This document shows, one piece after another, positions 23,022 to 32,111 of a stretch of 48,236 nt of DNA. The position numbers were made by a program, and so were the translations under genes. The notes under the pieces are model-generated. The model made no database searches and was not told where the DNA came from. It saw nothing but the letters and a program-made list of their open reading frames with translations. The stretch is from contig PLUF01000070.1 in assembly GCA_003164815.1 (NCBI GenBank), forward strand, positions 1-48,236, given 5' to 3'. How positions within the stretch are numbered: the first letter of the stretch is position 1; each line of letters begins with the position of its first letter. The DNA comes from Candidatus Gagatemarchaeum stordalenia. GTDB taxonomy: Archaea > Thermoproteota > Nitrososphaeria > Nitrososphaerales > Gagatemarchaeaceae.

Positions 23022-23260
23022 TTCAGCTCCTCGGAAAGGAAGTTGCGATCGTACAGAGCGCAAACCCGCTCCTTGTCGGAGTCCGCGGAACGCTCGCCCT
23101 GGAGAGCATGCGGGTGATAACGATTGTCTCAGGAACGAAGAAGATCACGGTAGCGAAGACCGGCACGGTGCTCCAGCTGCAAGAAAGCGGCAAGGTTGTG
23201 CTAGGGGATGAGATGAACGGAAGGATTGAAGACAGGCTCTCGAGGGGGTCAAAGGTATGA
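23018..23260 (+). CDS. rnp1: RNase P protein component Rpp29 (Pop4)
   Basis: 80 residues. ATG overlaps L29. LLGKEVAIVQSANPLLVGVRG and VLQLQESGKVVLG with a final R-rich segment match archaeal Rpp29/Rnp1, which binds RNase P RNA. Its position between L29 and S17 is conserved in archaea. Confidence 0.9.
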   Translation: MIQLLGKEVAIVQSANPLLVGVRGTLALESMRVITIVSGTKKITVAKTGTVLQLQESGKVVLGDEMNGRIEDRLSRGSKV

Positions 23261-23583
23261 GTTCTGCCGGACTGATGGTCCCTCCTCCCAAGAAGACCTG
23301 CGGCGACTCACGCTGCCCCTTCCATGGACACGTGAAGGTCCGCGGCAAGATCCTCACGGGCAGAGTGGTCTCGATCTCAGACAAGCAGACGGTCGTCATC
23401 CAGAGAGAGTTCCTCTACAAGATTCAGAAGTACAACAGGTACGAAAGGCGGAGAGGGAAGGTCCACGCGCATATGTCTCCCTGCATGGAGGTAAAGGAGG
23501 GTGACGTGGTCACGATCGCCGAGTGCAGGCCTCTCTCCAAGACGATCTCGTTCGTGGTCGTGCAGGCAGGGAGCGGCGAGTAG
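23257..23583 (+). CDS. rps17: Ribosomal protein S17
   Basis: 108 residues. The archaeal signature KTCGDSRCPFHGHVKVRG and the OB-fold TVVIQREFLYKIQKYNRY are present, with CMEVKEGDVVTIAECRPLS. It overlaps the Rpp29 gene by 4 bp. Confidence 0.95.
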   Translation: MSSAGLMVPPPKKTCGDSRCPFHGHVKVRGKILTGRVVSISDKQTVVIQREFLYKIQKYNRYERRRGKVHAHMSPCMEVKEGDVVTIAECRPLSKTISFVVVQAGSGE

Positions 23584-23585
23584 AC

Positions 23586-24020
23586 ATGTCAACCAAGTCA
23601 AGGGCCGTATCTGCGAAGGGAGTCGAGGAATTCAAGACCTACATCACGAGAGCTCTTCCGCTCAACGCCGTAATTACGTGCGCAGACAACACGGGCGCCA
23701 AGACCCTCAGGATAATCATGGTGTCGAAGGCCAAGACCAGGCTCAGCAGGTATCCTGCCGCCTCGGTCGGCGATCACGTCCTCGTCGTGGTGAAGAGGGG
23801 CCCTCCAGATCTCAGGAAACAGACCTTCGGCGCCGTGATCGTGAGACAGAAGTATGCCGTCCGGCGAGTGAGCGGTCTGCGGGTATGCTTCGAGGATAAC
23901 GCGGCCGTACTGGTAACTCCGGAAGGCGAGATGAAGGGTACCGATATAAAGGGACCCGTGGCGAGCGAGGCAGCTGAGAAGTGGCCAAGGCTTGCTAACA
24001 TCGCCTCGATAGTTGTATAG
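23586..24020 (+). CDS. rpl14: Ribosomal protein L14
   Basis: 144 residues. Start at ATG 23586 (MSTKSRAVSAKGV), because upstream in-frame codons lie inside S17. Core text: ADNTGAKTLRIIMV, then VKRGPPDLRKQTFGAVIVRQ and FEDNAAVLVTPEGEMKGTDI. The C-terminus IASIVV is the normal uL14 end. Confidence 0.95.
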   Translation: MSTKSRAVSAKGVEEFKTYITRALPLNAVITCADNTGAKTLRIIMVSKAKTRLSRYPAASVGDHVLVVVKRGPPDLRKQTFGAVIVRQKYAVRRVSGLRVCFEDNAAVLVTPEGEMKGTDIKGPVASEAAEKWPRLANIASIVV

Positions 24021-24031
24021 GTGATTATGAA

Positions 24032-24319
24032 GTGAAATTTGGCTCTCCGTTATCTGAAGAATTGAAGCTCAAGTACAAGAAGAAGACCATCAGGCCAAGG
24101 AAAGGCGACTCGGTCAAGATAGTACGGGGAGGTTTCAAGGGCATCGAAGGGAAGGTCTCTCGCGTGGACGGCCAGAAGGGGAAGCTCTTCGTGGAAGGGG
24201 TCAACCGGGAGAAGATTGCGGGAGGGACCGCTCTCGCCCCGATAGACGCCTCGAAGGTAGTAGTCACCAGTGTGGATCTCGACGACAAGCTCAGGAAGCG
24301 CAGGATACAGGGAGAGTAG
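24032..24319 (+). CDS. rpl24: Ribosomal protein L24
   Basis: 95 residues, GTG start with GGTGAT a few bases before it. KOW motif KGDSVKIVRGGFKGIEGKV, followed by INREKI-like RNA contacts. It lies between L14 and S4e. Confidence 0.94.
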   Translation: MKFGSPLSEELKLKYKKKTIRPRKGDSVKIVRGGFKGIEGKVSRVDGQKGKLFVEGVNREKIAGGTALAPIDASKVVVTSVDLDDKLRKRRIQGE

Positions 24320-24326
24320 AGTCTGA

Positions 24327-25046
24327 ATGGCAAAGAAGAGCGGTAGTAAGAGTCTCAAGCGCCTGAGCGCCCCGCGCTCGTGGGACATAGAGAGGAAATC
24401 CAGCCGCTTCATCATCAGGCCCTCACCGGGTCCGTACTCGATCGAGCGCTCGTATTCGCTGGGCGTGGCCATCCGTGACCTTCTTCACCTGGTCCAGAAC
24501 AAGAGGGAGATTGACAACGTCCTCTCGCACTCGCAGGTGCTCGTCGACGGGGTTGCACGCAAGAACGCCTCGTTCCCAGTCGGCCTCTTCAACGTGATAA
24601 CGGTGCCCAAGGAGGGGGTTTCGTTCAGGCTCATCCCTTCGTCCGACGGCCTCAAGGCCCGCAAGGTCGGGAAGGACCAGTCGAACCTGAAACTCTGCAG
24701 GATCAGCTCGAAGTCCAAGACTTCAGGCGGTCGCATTCAGTATGGATTCCACGACGGCCGGTCGATGCTCAACGACGCCCTGGCTCTCTCTCCAGGGGAC
24801 GCTGTCCTGATGAAGGTCCCGGAGCAGAGCGTCGTCTCAAGCGTCAAGCTGAGCAAAGGGTCGCTCGGTCTGATCCTCTCGGGCGAGAGGGCAGGCCTGG
24901 TCGGCAAGATCTCCGACGTCAAGAAGGGCACCGTCTCGAGGGAGAAGATGGTCACGATATCACTCCCTGCGGGAGAGACAGAGCTCCCTGCCCGGCTGAT
25001 CTTCCCCGTCGGGACCGAGACCCCGGCGATAGAGGTGCAAGAGTAG
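24327..25046 (+). CDS. rps4e: Ribosomal protein S4e
   Basis: 239 residues. Starts MAKKSGSKSLKRLSAPRSWD, contains the S4-like fold (NVLSHSQVLVDGVARKN) and a KOW-like C-terminal stretch (GLILSGERAGLVGKISD). It is archaeal/eukaryotic specific and lies between L24 and L5. Confidence 0.95.
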   Translation: MAKKSGSKSLKRLSAPRSWDIERKSSRFIIRPSPGPYSIERSYSLGVAIRDLLHLVQNKREIDNVLSHSQVLVDGVARKNASFPVGLFNVITVPKEGVSFRLIPSSDGLKARKVGKDQSNLKLCRISSKSKTSGGRIQYGFHDGRSMLNDALALSPGDAVLMKVPEQSVVSSVKLSKGSLGLILSGERAGLVGKISDVKKGTVSREKMVTISLPAGETELPARLIFPVGTETPAIEVQE

Positions 25047-25047
25047 A

Positions 25048-25575
25048 ATGAGTCAGACTGAGACCGTGGCCAGCCCTATGCGAGAGATTACGGTGGGCAA
25101 GATAGTGGTTAACATCGGCGTTGGCAAGTCGGGGGAGGCCGTGGAGCGCGCCAGAAAAGTCCTGGAGCTGATCACGGGGCAGAAGCCGAACTCGCGCAAG
25201 TCCAAGAAGTCAATTAGGGAGTTCGGGATTCACAAGGGCGAGCCCATAGGGCTGGTCGTCACGATTAGGGGCGCGGGGACTAACGAGCTGATCGCCCGTC
25301 TCCTGGCAGCCCGCGAGAAGAAGATATCCGAATCGAGCTTCGACGATAGGGGAAGCGTCTCCTTCGGTCTCAAGGAGCACATAGAGATCCCGGGAATCAG
25401 GTACGACCCGGAGATAGGTATCTGGGGGATGAACGTCTCGGTCCTGCTCGAGAGGCCGGGCGGAAGGGTCTCGAGAAGGCTGCACAAGCCCGGGCGCATC
25501 GGGAAAGGCCACGTGGTAAGCAAGATGGAAGCGATTGAGTACTTCAAGAATCAGTTCGGGGTGACCTTGCTGTGA
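25048..25575 (+). CDS. rpl5: Ribosomal protein L5
   Basis: 175 residues. [20 protein letters not shown], then [17 protein letters not shown] and [20 protein letters not shown] are uL5 signatures. One base lies between S4e stop and this ATG. Its stop overlaps the S14 GTG. Confidence 0.95.
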   Translation: MSQTETVASPMREITVGKIVVNIGVGKSGEAVERARKVLELITGQKPNSRKSKKSIREFGIHKGEPIGLVVTIRGAGTNELIARLLAAREKKISESSFDDRGSVSFGLKEHIEIPGIRYDPEIGIWGMNVSVLLERPGGRVSRRLHKPGRIGKGHVVSKMEAIEYFKNQFGVTLL

Positions 25576-25733
25576 AGGAACGACATCCTAAGGTCAGAAA
25601 GTACGGCAAGTCGACGCGATACTGCAGGCGCTGCGGCCAGTACGGCGCGGTCATACGGAGCTACGACCTGATCCTTTGCAGGCAGTGCTTCCGCGAGGTC
25701 GCTGAGAAGCTCGGCTTCAGGAAATACGACTAG
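25572..25733 (+). CDS. rps14: Ribosomal protein S14 (zinc type)
   Basis: 53 residues, GTG start overlapping the L5 stop (GTGA). It reads [20 protein letters not shown], then [20 protein letters not shown], then [13 protein letters not shown]. Four Cys (C18, C21, C36, C39) form the zinc ribbon of archaeal uS14. Confidence 0.93.
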   Translation: MKERHPKVRKYGKSTRYCRRCGQYGAVIRSYDLILCRQCFREVAEKLGFRKYD

Positions 25734-25746
25734 GAGAGATGGTTAA

Positions 25747-26139
25747 TTGACAGTCACCAACATACTCGCAAACCTCTTCGCCTCGCTCCAGAACGCCGAG
25801 ATGCGGAGGAAGAAGGAGGCCGTGATAATCCCGGCCTCGAACCTGGCGAGCGAGGTCATGCGCGTCCTCCAGAAGAAGCGGTACATCGGAGAGTTCGAGT
25901 TCGTCGACGACGGCGTCTCCGGGAAGCTGAGGGTCCAGCTGCTGGGGCGCATCAACAAGTGCGGAGCGATAATCCCGCGGTACCCCATCAAGGCGAAGGA
26001 CTACACCAAGTGGGAGAGCCGCTACCTGCCGGCCGTCGGGGTTGGGATGCTTATCGTCTCGACGCCCGAAGGAGTCCTGTCGCACACAGAGGCACAAGAG
26101 AAGAACGTTGGAGGGAGATTGCTTGGCTACGTCTACTAA
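25747..26139 (+). CDS. rps8: Ribosomal protein S8
   Basis: 130 residues, TTG start with GGAGAG 8-13 bases upstream. NILANLFASLQNAEMRRKKE and YRYPIKAKDYTKWESRYLP-like text and C-terminal STPEGVLSHTEAQEKNVGGR are archaeal uS8. It overlaps L6 by 17 bp. Confidence 0.94.
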   Translation: MTVTNILANLFASLQNAEMRRKKEAVIIPASNLASEVMRVLQKKRYIGEFEFVDDGVSGKLRVQLLGRINKCGAIIPRYPIKAKDYTKWESRYLPAVGVGMLIVSTPEGVLSHTEAQEKNVGGRLLGYVY

Positions 26140-26674
26140 GGGTCCCGCGGTCCACGCTGTGGACCTGATCAAGGGCGTGACCGCCTCGGTCGACGGGAGA
26201 GTCCTCTCGGTGAAGGGACCACTCGGGACCGTGAAGAAGAACTTCAACAAGATTCACGTCAACATCGGTCTCGATTCGGGCAAAGTTCAGATCACCTCGT
26301 TCTCGGGAAAGAAGAAGGACGTGGTCTCATCCAACACAGTCTCGTCGCTCGTGAGGAACATGGTCACGGGCGTGACCGAGGGCTACCTCTACAAGATGAA
26401 GGTCGTCTTCGCCCACTTCCCTGTCACGGTCAAGGTGAAGGGGAACACCGTGGTGGTCGAGAACTTCATGGGAGAGCGCTCCGCCCGGGTCACCAAGATC
26501 GTCGGTGACTGCAAGGTGACCATAGACGGGGACGATATTATTATTAAGGGTGTCTCGCTCGAGGACGTTGGACAGACTTCTGCTAATCTAGAACAGGCCA
26601 CCAAGATCAAGCGCAAGGACCAAAGGATCTTCTTGGATGGCGTCTACGTCTACGAGAAGAAGAAAGGCTGGTAA
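26123..26674 (+). CDS. rpl6: Ribosomal protein L6
   Basis: 183 residues. Start chosen at TTG 26123 (MATSTKGPAVHAVDL), preceded by GGAGGGAG, rather than the longer in-frame start at 26042 that is inside S8. The uL6 domains are VTASVDGRVLSVKGPLGTVK and KIVGDCKVTIDGDDIIIKG. Confidence 0.93.
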   Translation: MATSTKGPAVHAVDLIKGVTASVDGRVLSVKGPLGTVKKNFNKIHVNIGLDSGKVQITSFSGKKKDVVSSNTVSSLVRNMVTGVTEGYLYKMKVVFAHFPVTVKVKGNTVVVENFMGERSARVTKIVGDCKVTIDGDDIIIKGVSLEDVGQTSANLEQATKIKRKDQRIFLDGVYVYEKKKGW

Positions 26675-26677
26675 AAA

Positions 26678-27118
26678 ATGCCCAAGAAATCCGCAAAAAA
26701 GATGGACACAGAGGCCCCCAAACTCGAGAAGCTCCTCGAGGTCAGGAGAACCATAGCGGAGCATAGGCCGGTGTTCTTGAGACCAGAGAGCTGGCGGTAC
26801 GTCCGCATCCATCCGGAGTGGAGGAAGCCGAAGGGGATGGACAATAAGATCAGAAAGTCGTTCAAGGGCTATCCCAAGAGGGTCAAGGTTGGCTACAGGG
26901 GCCCGCACGAGGTAAGGGGCTACCATTCGAGCGGTCACACCGAGGTTCTGGTATACAACACGCACGACTTGATGAAGGTCGTCCCGGAGAAGGACGTCGT
27001 CAGGATAGGCCGCACCGTAGGCGGGAGGAAGCGGGTGGAGATCCTGAAGAGGGCATCCGAGCTGGGACTCAGGGTCCTGAACCCACAAAGGTTGAGAATA
27101 ATTGAACCTAAGAAGTAA
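26678..27118 (+). CDS. rpl32e: Ribosomal protein L32e
   Basis: 146 residues. Contains FLRPESWRYVRIHPEWRKPKG and KVGYRGPHEVRGYHSSGHTE, diagnostic of eL32. Overlaps the TTG of L19e by 17 bp. Confidence 0.95.
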   Translation: MPKKSAKKMDTEAPKLEKLLEVRRTIAEHRPVFLRPESWRYVRIHPEWRKPKGMDNKIRKSFKGYPKRVKVGYRGPHEVRGYHSSGHTEVLVYNTHDLMKVVPEKDVVRIGRTVGGRKRVEILKRASELGLRVLNPQRLRIIEPKK

Positions 27119-27533
27119 GAGAAGGCTCGCGGCCGATGTCCTCGGCGTCGGCAAGGACCGGATTATATTCGACCCGGAGGCGCAGGACCTCATCCAGGAC
27201 GCGATTACCAGGAGCACCATCCGCGGTCTCGCCGGCATGGGCGGGATCAAGGTAGCGCCGGTCCAGGGCATCTCCAGAGGGAGGACCCGGACGAAGCACA
27301 AGAAGGGCAAGTCACGCGGACAAGGCTCTATGAGGGGCACCAAGACCGCGAGGACGGCGCGGAAGACTGTCTGGGTCATGAAGGTCAGGGCACTCAGGTG
27401 GAGGCTCAAGGTCGCCCGCGACAGGAACGAGATATCCAAGGACCAGTACCGGAAGCTCTACAGGCAGGTCAAGGGCGGCCAGGTCAGGGGAGTCAAGCAC
27501 CTGTACGAGATAATGAAGGAGACACGGCGATAG
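27102..27533 (+). CDS. rpl19e: Ribosomal protein L19e
   Basis: 143 residues, TTG start within L32e. It reads MNLRSKRRLAADVLGVGKDR and has GRTRTKHKKGKSRGQGSMRG and VWVMKVRALRWRLKVARD, diagnostic of eL19. Confidence 0.95.
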   Translation: MNLRSKRRLAADVLGVGKDRIIFDPEAQDLIQDAITRSTIRGLAGMGGIKVAPVQGISRGRTRTKHKKGKSRGQGSMRGTKTARTARKTVWVMKVRALRWRLKVARDRNEISKDQYRKLYRQVKGGQVRGVKHLYEIMKETRR

Positions 27534-27535
27534 AG

Positions 27536-28111
27536 ATGGGAGATTACGTCCCGATGTACCGCAGGCGGAGGAGCGGCGCCACGAACTACGGCGCCCGAAG
27601 GAAGGCAATCTCATCCAGGGGTACGCTGCTCGCGGTAAGGGTATCCAACAAGAACGTGTCCGCCCAGTTCCTCAGCCCGACCGTCACGGGCGACCTGGTG
27701 CTCGCGTCGGCGCACTCTCACGCTCTAAGAAAGCTCGGATGGACGGGGTCGCTAAAGTCGCTCCCGGCTTGCTACCTGCTCGGCCTCTGGGCTGGACGGA
27801 ACGCAAAGTCCAAGGGGGTGGAGAGCGCCTTCCTCTACAACGGCGTGGCGCCGTTCGTCAAGGGTTCGAGGATCTCGGCGTTCGTGAAGGGAGTCATCGA
27901 CGGCGGCGTCCAGATACCATTCTCCGAGGAGGCGATGCCCTCCGAGGACAGGCTGAAGGGAGAGAACATCGCCAAGTACGCTACGGAGCTGGCCAAGGAC
28001 AAGGAGGCATACGACAAGCGGTTCTCCGGGCTGCTCAAGAAGGGGTTCCGGCCTGAAGATTACGCTAAGAACTACACTCGCACCAAAGATGCGATAGTGG
28101 GGGCCAAGTAA
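27536..28111 (+). CDS. rpl18: Ribosomal protein L18
   Basis: 191 residues. ATG 27536 (MGDYVPMYRRRRSGATNYGA) was chosen because earlier in-frame codons lie inside L19e. The 5S rRNA-binding region includes TLLAVRVSNKNVSAQFLSP and CYLLGLWAGRNAKSKGVESA. Confidence 0.94.
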   Translation: MGDYVPMYRRRRSGATNYGARRKAISSRGTLLAVRVSNKNVSAQFLSPTVTGDLVLASAHSHALRKLGWTGSLKSLPACYLLGLWAGRNAKSKGVESAFLYNGVAPFVKGSRISAFVKGVIDGGVQIPFSEEAMPSEDRLKGENIAKYATELAKDKEAYDKRFSGLLKKGFRPEDYAKNYTRTKDAIVGAK

Positions 28112-28737
28112 TGTCGGACCGTAGAAGGCGAGACGACAGAGAAGAGGCACCCTGGGTCCCGCGCACCAAGCTCGGCAAGATGGTCCAAGAGGGCAAGATG
28201 ACCTCGCTGGACGAGATATTCCAGCTGGGTCTTAAGCTGAGGGAGCCCGAGATCGTCAAGACGCTGGTACCAGACCTCAAGTCCGAGGTCGTCAGTGTCG
28301 GCATCGTCCAGAAGCAGACCGACGCGGGTGAACTCACCCGGTTTGGGGCGGTCGTGGCCGTCGGGAACGGTAACGGTTTCTTCGGAGTCGGCAAGGGCAA
28401 GGCCGCGCAGATGAAGTCGGCGATCGACAAGGCGACGAACGATGCCCTCTTGAACGTGATTCCCGTCCAGATTGGATGCGGGAGCTGGGAGTGCAGGTGC
28501 GGAACGAAGCACTCGGTCCCATACAGGATAGTCGGGAAGGCGGGGAGCGTGCGCGTCGAGCTCCTGCCCGCCCCGAGGTCTCTCGGGACAGTCGCAGGGC
28601 CCGCTCTCGCGAACCTGCTGGCGCTCGCAGGGATAAAGGACGTATGGGCTAGGACCTTCGGCTCCACCGACACGCTTTCGTCCCTCGCGAACGCAGTCTA
28701 CGACGCGTTCTCAAAGTCCAGAGGATTGAATGTGTGA
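28111..28737 (+). CDS. rps5: Ribosomal protein S5
   Basis: 208 residues. S5 fold with FGAVVAVGNGNGFFGVGKGK and a C-terminal LPAPRSLGTVAGPALANLLA. CGSWECRCGTKHSV carries Cys residues common in archaeal uS5. It overlaps L18 by one base. Confidence 0.94.
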   Translation: MSDRRRRDDREEAPWVPRTKLGKMVQEGKMTSLDEIFQLGLKLREPEIVKTLVPDLKSEVVSVGIVQKQTDAGELTRFGAVVAVGNGNGFFGVGKGKAAQMKSAIDKATNDALLNVIPVQIGCGSWECRCGTKHSVPYRIVGKAGSVRVELLPAPRSLGTVAGPALANLLALAGIKDVWARTFGSTDTLSSLANAVYDAFSKSRGLNV

Positions 28738-29214
28738 GTGAATGAAAAAATGACTAGCCTTATCGTAGTGAACCTTCACGGCCTGATAAACACACGGGCG
28801 GAGGTCCGCACCACCCTCATCGAACTGGGCATCGGGAAGCGCTTCGCCGCGACGGTAGTCGTGGACGACCCCTCGACGGTGGGGGCGCTTCACCTCTGCA
28901 AGGACTACATCGCGTGGAGCGAGGTCGACGCTCAGATGCTGGAGTCGCTCCTCAAGACCAGGGGACGCGTCAGCAACTCCAAGACCCTCGACGAGGAGTC
29001 GCTCAAACTGATGGGATACAAGGACCACTCAGACCTCGCCTCCAAGATGATCAAGGGCGCTTCAATCCTGTCCTCGGTCCCCGGGCTGAAGCCGTACTTC
29101 GGGCTCTCACCACCCCGTGGTGGATTCAAGCGCTCCTCGAGGCGGCAGTTCAGGGAAGGAGGAATCCTCGGAGAGAACCCCACCCTGCCCGACCTTGTCC
29201 GGAGGATGATGTAG
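28738..29214 (+). CDS. rpl30: Ribosomal protein L30
   Basis: 158 residues, GTG start right after the S5 stop; a start at ATG 28750 is also possible. It begins with LIVVNLHGLINTRAEVRTTL and ends with an archaeal C-terminal extension with a Pro/Gly/Arg-rich loop (GLSPPRGGFKRSSRRQF). Confidence 0.92.
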   Translation: MNEKMTSLIVVNLHGLINTRAEVRTTLIELGIGKRFAATVVVDDPSTVGALHLCKDYIAWSEVDAQMLESLLKTRGRVSNSKTLDEESLKLMGYKDHSDLASKMIKGASILSSVPGLKPYFGLSPPRGGFKRSSRRQFREGGILGENPTLPDLVRRMM

Positions 29215-29217
29215 GCG

Positions 29218-29625
29218 ATGCCGACCAGACTTCGCAAGATGAGGAGGATGAGGGGATCGAGGACGATGGGTTACGGTCAGATAGGTCAGCACAGGCACTC
29301 TGGAAAGCAGGGTGGGCACGGGAACGCCGGACTCCACAAGCACAAGTGGTCGTGGCTGAACATCAACGACCCTGACCACTTCGGGAGAGACCCGTTCTTT
29401 GTCCCCGGCGCCCGCAAGGTCGCAAAGTGGCTGAACGTGGGCGACCTCGAGGCGATTGCCGAGCAGGGTACGGAGAGCCCCATCTCCCTGGACCTAGCGG
29501 CCATGGGTGTCGAGAAGCTACTGGGCTCTGGCAGTGTGAAGCGGGCCTTCAACGTGAAGGTCGACCTGTTCACAGAGAGAGCAAAGACAAAGCTTGAAGA
29601 AGCCGGTGGTAAGATAGTAGCCTAG
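29218..29625 (+). CDS. rpl15: Ribosomal protein L15
   Basis: 135 residues. The Gly/His-rich start RMRGSRTMGYGQIGQHRHSG, then KQGGHGNAGLHKHKWSW, is typical of archaeal uL15. It precedes secY. Confidence 0.93.
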   Translation: MPTRLRKMRRMRGSRTMGYGQIGQHRHSGKQGGHGNAGLHKHKWSWLNINDPDHFGRDPFFVPGARKVAKWLNVGDLEAIAEQGTESPISLDLAAMGVEKLLGSGSVKRAFNVKVDLFTERAKTKLEEAGGKIVA

Positions 29626-29641
29626 ACCGGAGTTTGCTTCT

Positions 29642-31057
29642 TTGGCTTCTATGAGAGATTTCGTCAAGAGCGCGGCGACGATTCTACCCGAGGTTCCGAA
29701 GCCGAAGCAGAAGCCCGGCCTCTCTGAGAAGTTCATCTGGACCGGCCTCGCCCTGGTCCTCTACCTGGTGATGGCGATCACCCCTCTCTACGACTATGGC
29801 AACAAGACCGACCAGTTCGCGTTCCTCAGGATAATCTTCGCCTCCAGCCAAGGGACCCTAATGGAGCTCGGGATCGGCCCCATCGTGACGGCCGGGCTGA
29901 TTCTCCAGCTGCTGCAGGGGAGCGATCTGCTCAAGCTCGACCTCGGCAATCCCGACGACAGGGCGATCTTCGGCTCATCAACCAAGATACTCACGTTCGT
30001 AGTGATCGCGGTCGAGGCCGGCGCGTACATCCTCGGAGGGGCCCTGGGCGCCCTCGGGTCCAACCAAGCCATCGTCATCTTCTTCCAGCTCTTCCTTGCG
30101 AGCATAGTGGTCCTCCTGCTCGACGAGATGATCCAGAAGGGCTGGGGCATAGGCAGCGGGATCAGCCTCTTCATCCTCGGCGGCGTCGCGCAGACGTTCA
30201 TGTGGTACACGTTCTCGCCTCAGCTGGTCAGCACGACCAACACGACCGGAGGACCGACTGTCATCTTCGGTTTCGTTCCGGCGTTCATCAGCGCGGCGTT
30301 CAACCACAACCTGGGGAGCATCGTGCTCCGACCGAACCAATACCCTGACCTGGTCACATTCATGCTAAGCATCGCGGTGATACTGTTCATCATCTACATC
30401 GAGGGGATGAGGGTGGAGGTCCCGATCACCTCAGTCAAGTTCAAGGGGTTCCAGGGCGTCTACCCCATCAAGCTGCTCTACGTCTCCAACATCCCGGTGA
30501 TCCTGGTCTCCGCGCTCACCGCGAACGTGGCCTTCGTGGCGCGCCTCGTCTACAACGACGCGGGTAACGCATCATGGGTCCACTACCTGGTATCGGGCTA
30601 CGACTCTAGCGGCAACCCGACGGGAGGCATCATCTACTACATCTCGCCGCCCCAGGGCCTCGCCGCCACCGCCGCCGACCCTCTGAGAGCGGTGATCTTC
30701 ATCGCCTTCCTGGTATGCTTCGCAGTCCTCTTCGCCCGGATCTGGGTCGAGATAGGCGGCCTTTCGTCGAGAGCCGTCGCGAAGAACCTGATGAACGCAG
30801 ACGTCCAGGTGCCCGGATTCAGGCGTTCCGGACTTTCACTGGAACAGGTGCTCAACCGCTACATCCCGCCGATCACTATAATCGGGGGCCTGATCATCGG
30901 CCTCGTCGCGTCGATCTCGGACTGCTTCGGGGTCTTCGGCACCGGCATAGGCCTCCTGCTCATGGTTGACATCATACTCCAGTACTACCAGATGCTCGTC
31001 AAGGAGCAGCTGGAGGAGTTCTCGCCGAGGCTGGCTGGAGTCCTAGGACAGACCTGA
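29642..31057 (+). CDS. secY: SecY, preprotein translocase channel
   Basis: 471 residues, TTG start. About ten transmembrane helices, with plug/TM2 region GIGPIVTAGLILQLLQGSDL, and GLVASISDCFGVFGTGIGLL near TM10. Forms the Sec61-like channel with SecE and Sec-beta. It overlaps the adenylate kinase ATG by one base. Confidence 0.96.
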   Translation: MASMRDFVKSAATILPEVPKPKQKPGLSEKFIWTGLALVLYLVMAITPLYDYGNKTDQFAFLRIIFASSQGTLMELGIGPIVTAGLILQLLQGSDLLKLDLGNPDDRAIFGSSTKILTFVVIAVEAGAYILGGALGALGSNQAIVIFFQLFLASIVVLLLDEMIQKGWGIGSGISLFILGGVAQTFMWYTFSPQLVSTTNTTGGPTVIFGFVPAFISAAFNHNLGSIVLRPNQYPDLVTFMLSIAVILFIIYIEGMRVEVPITSVKFKGFQGVYPIKLLYVSNIPVILVSALTANVAFVARLVYNDAGNASWVHYLVSGYDSSGNPTGGIIYYISPPQGLAATAADPLRAVIFIAFLVCFAVLFARIWVEIGGLSSRAVAKNLMNADVQVPGFRRSGLSLEQVLNRYIPPITIIGGLIIGLVASISDCFGVFGTGIGLLLMVDIILQYYQMLVKEQLEEFSPRLAGVLGQT

Positions 31058-31635
31058 TGCCCATGGGTCTCCGCATAGTCGTCGTCGGGATCGCGGGTGT
31101 CGGGAAGAGCACCGTCGTGCAAAAGTCGGTCGACTCCATCAAGGGCGCCTCTCTGGCCGTCTTCGGGACTGCAATGTTCGACGCGGCCAAGGAGCTGCAC
31201 TGGGTCAAGCACAGGGACGAGATGAGGAAGCTCCCGGTCGAGAAGCAGAAGCGGCTCCAGACGATCGCGGCCAGGAAGATCAGCCGCGGCAGAGGAAAGG
31301 TCGTCTTCGTCGACACACACCTCTTCATCAGGACCCCCGAGGGGTTCTGGCCTGGCCTCCCGCTGGCCGTGATCCAGTCGCTGAAGCCCACCCACCTCCT
31401 GCTAATCGAGGCCGATGCGGCGGAGGTCGTGTCGAGGAGGGAGAACGACAAGACTCGTTACAGGGACAAGGTCACCGAAGCCGAGGTCTCAGCGGAACTG
31501 ACGCTCGCGAGGACCTTCCTCTCGGCCGCCTCGCTCGTGAGCGGCGCCCCGATTTCATTCATCCGGAACCAGGAAGGGAAAGCCGATGAAGCGGCGGAAC
31601 AGATACGCAAGATCGTGGGGAGCGCGACGGCATGA
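31057..31635 (+). CDS. adkA: Archaeal adenylate kinase AdkA
   Basis: 192 residues. P-loop GIAGVGKST (11-19), and VFVDTHLFIRTPEGFWPGLP typical of the archaeal AdkA family. Adenylate interconversion in the cytosol. It overlaps the next gene by 4 bp (ATGA). Confidence 0.93.
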   Translation: MPMGLRIVVVGIAGVGKSTVVQKSVDSIKGASLAVFGTAMFDAAKELHWVKHRDEMRKLPVEKQKRLQTIAARKISRGRGKVVFVDTHLFIRTPEGFWPGLPLAVIQSLKPTHLLLIEADAAEVVSRRENDKTRYRDKVTEAEVSAELTLARTFLSAASLVSGAPISFIRNQEGKADEAAEQIRKIVGSATA

Positions 31636-32105
31636 GCCTGGGCATCGGCATCCCCGAGACCACCCTGATAGTCACTCTCACCGCGATCGGGCTGGGCTTC
31701 GCATCCAACATCGCCACCAGGCTGCTCGTAGACCTGAAGAAGGAGAAGAGGCTCAGGGCCGAGACGTCCGCCTTCGACAAGGAACTGAGGCAGGCGATAC
31801 AGAAGAAGGACAAGGCGAAGGAGGACAAGCTGAAGAAGCTGAAGCCCCAGATGGATCAGATGAAACTGAAGGCCTCGACCGGCCGCTTCAAGGTCCTGAT
31901 CGTCACCTGGGTCCCGTTCATCCTCGTCTACTACTTCATGGCCGGAGAGCTGGGCGGACTAAGCACCGTCGTGGCCCACTCGCCCCTGCCAATCCCGTTC
32001 ATCGTCTCGGGCACCGGGACGATGGTCCTGATCTGGTGGTATTTTCTCTCCTCGCTGACGTTCGGCACGCTGCTCAGCAAGCTCCTCGGCACCTCGCCGA
32101 CGTGA
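31632..32105 (+). CDS. DUF106 membrane protein (YidC/EMC3/TMCO1-like insertase)
   Basis: 157 residues. An N-terminal helix (TLIVTLTAIGLGFASNIATR), a long charged coiled-coil (DKELRQAIQKKDKAKEDKLK), then two more helices (FKVLIVTWVPFILVYYFMAG and TMVLIWWYFLSSLTFGTLL). This matches the archaeal DUF106 insertase next to secY, implicated in membrane protein insertion. Confidence 0.9.
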   Translation: MSLGIGIPETTLIVTLTAIGLGFASNIATRLLVDLKKEKRLRAETSAFDKELRQAIQKKDKAKEDKLKKLKPQMDQMKLKASTGRFKVLIVTWVPFILVYYFMAGELGGLSTVVAHSPLPIPFIVSGTGTMVLIWWYFLSSLTFGTLLSKLLGTSPT

Positions 32106-32111
32106 TGGGTC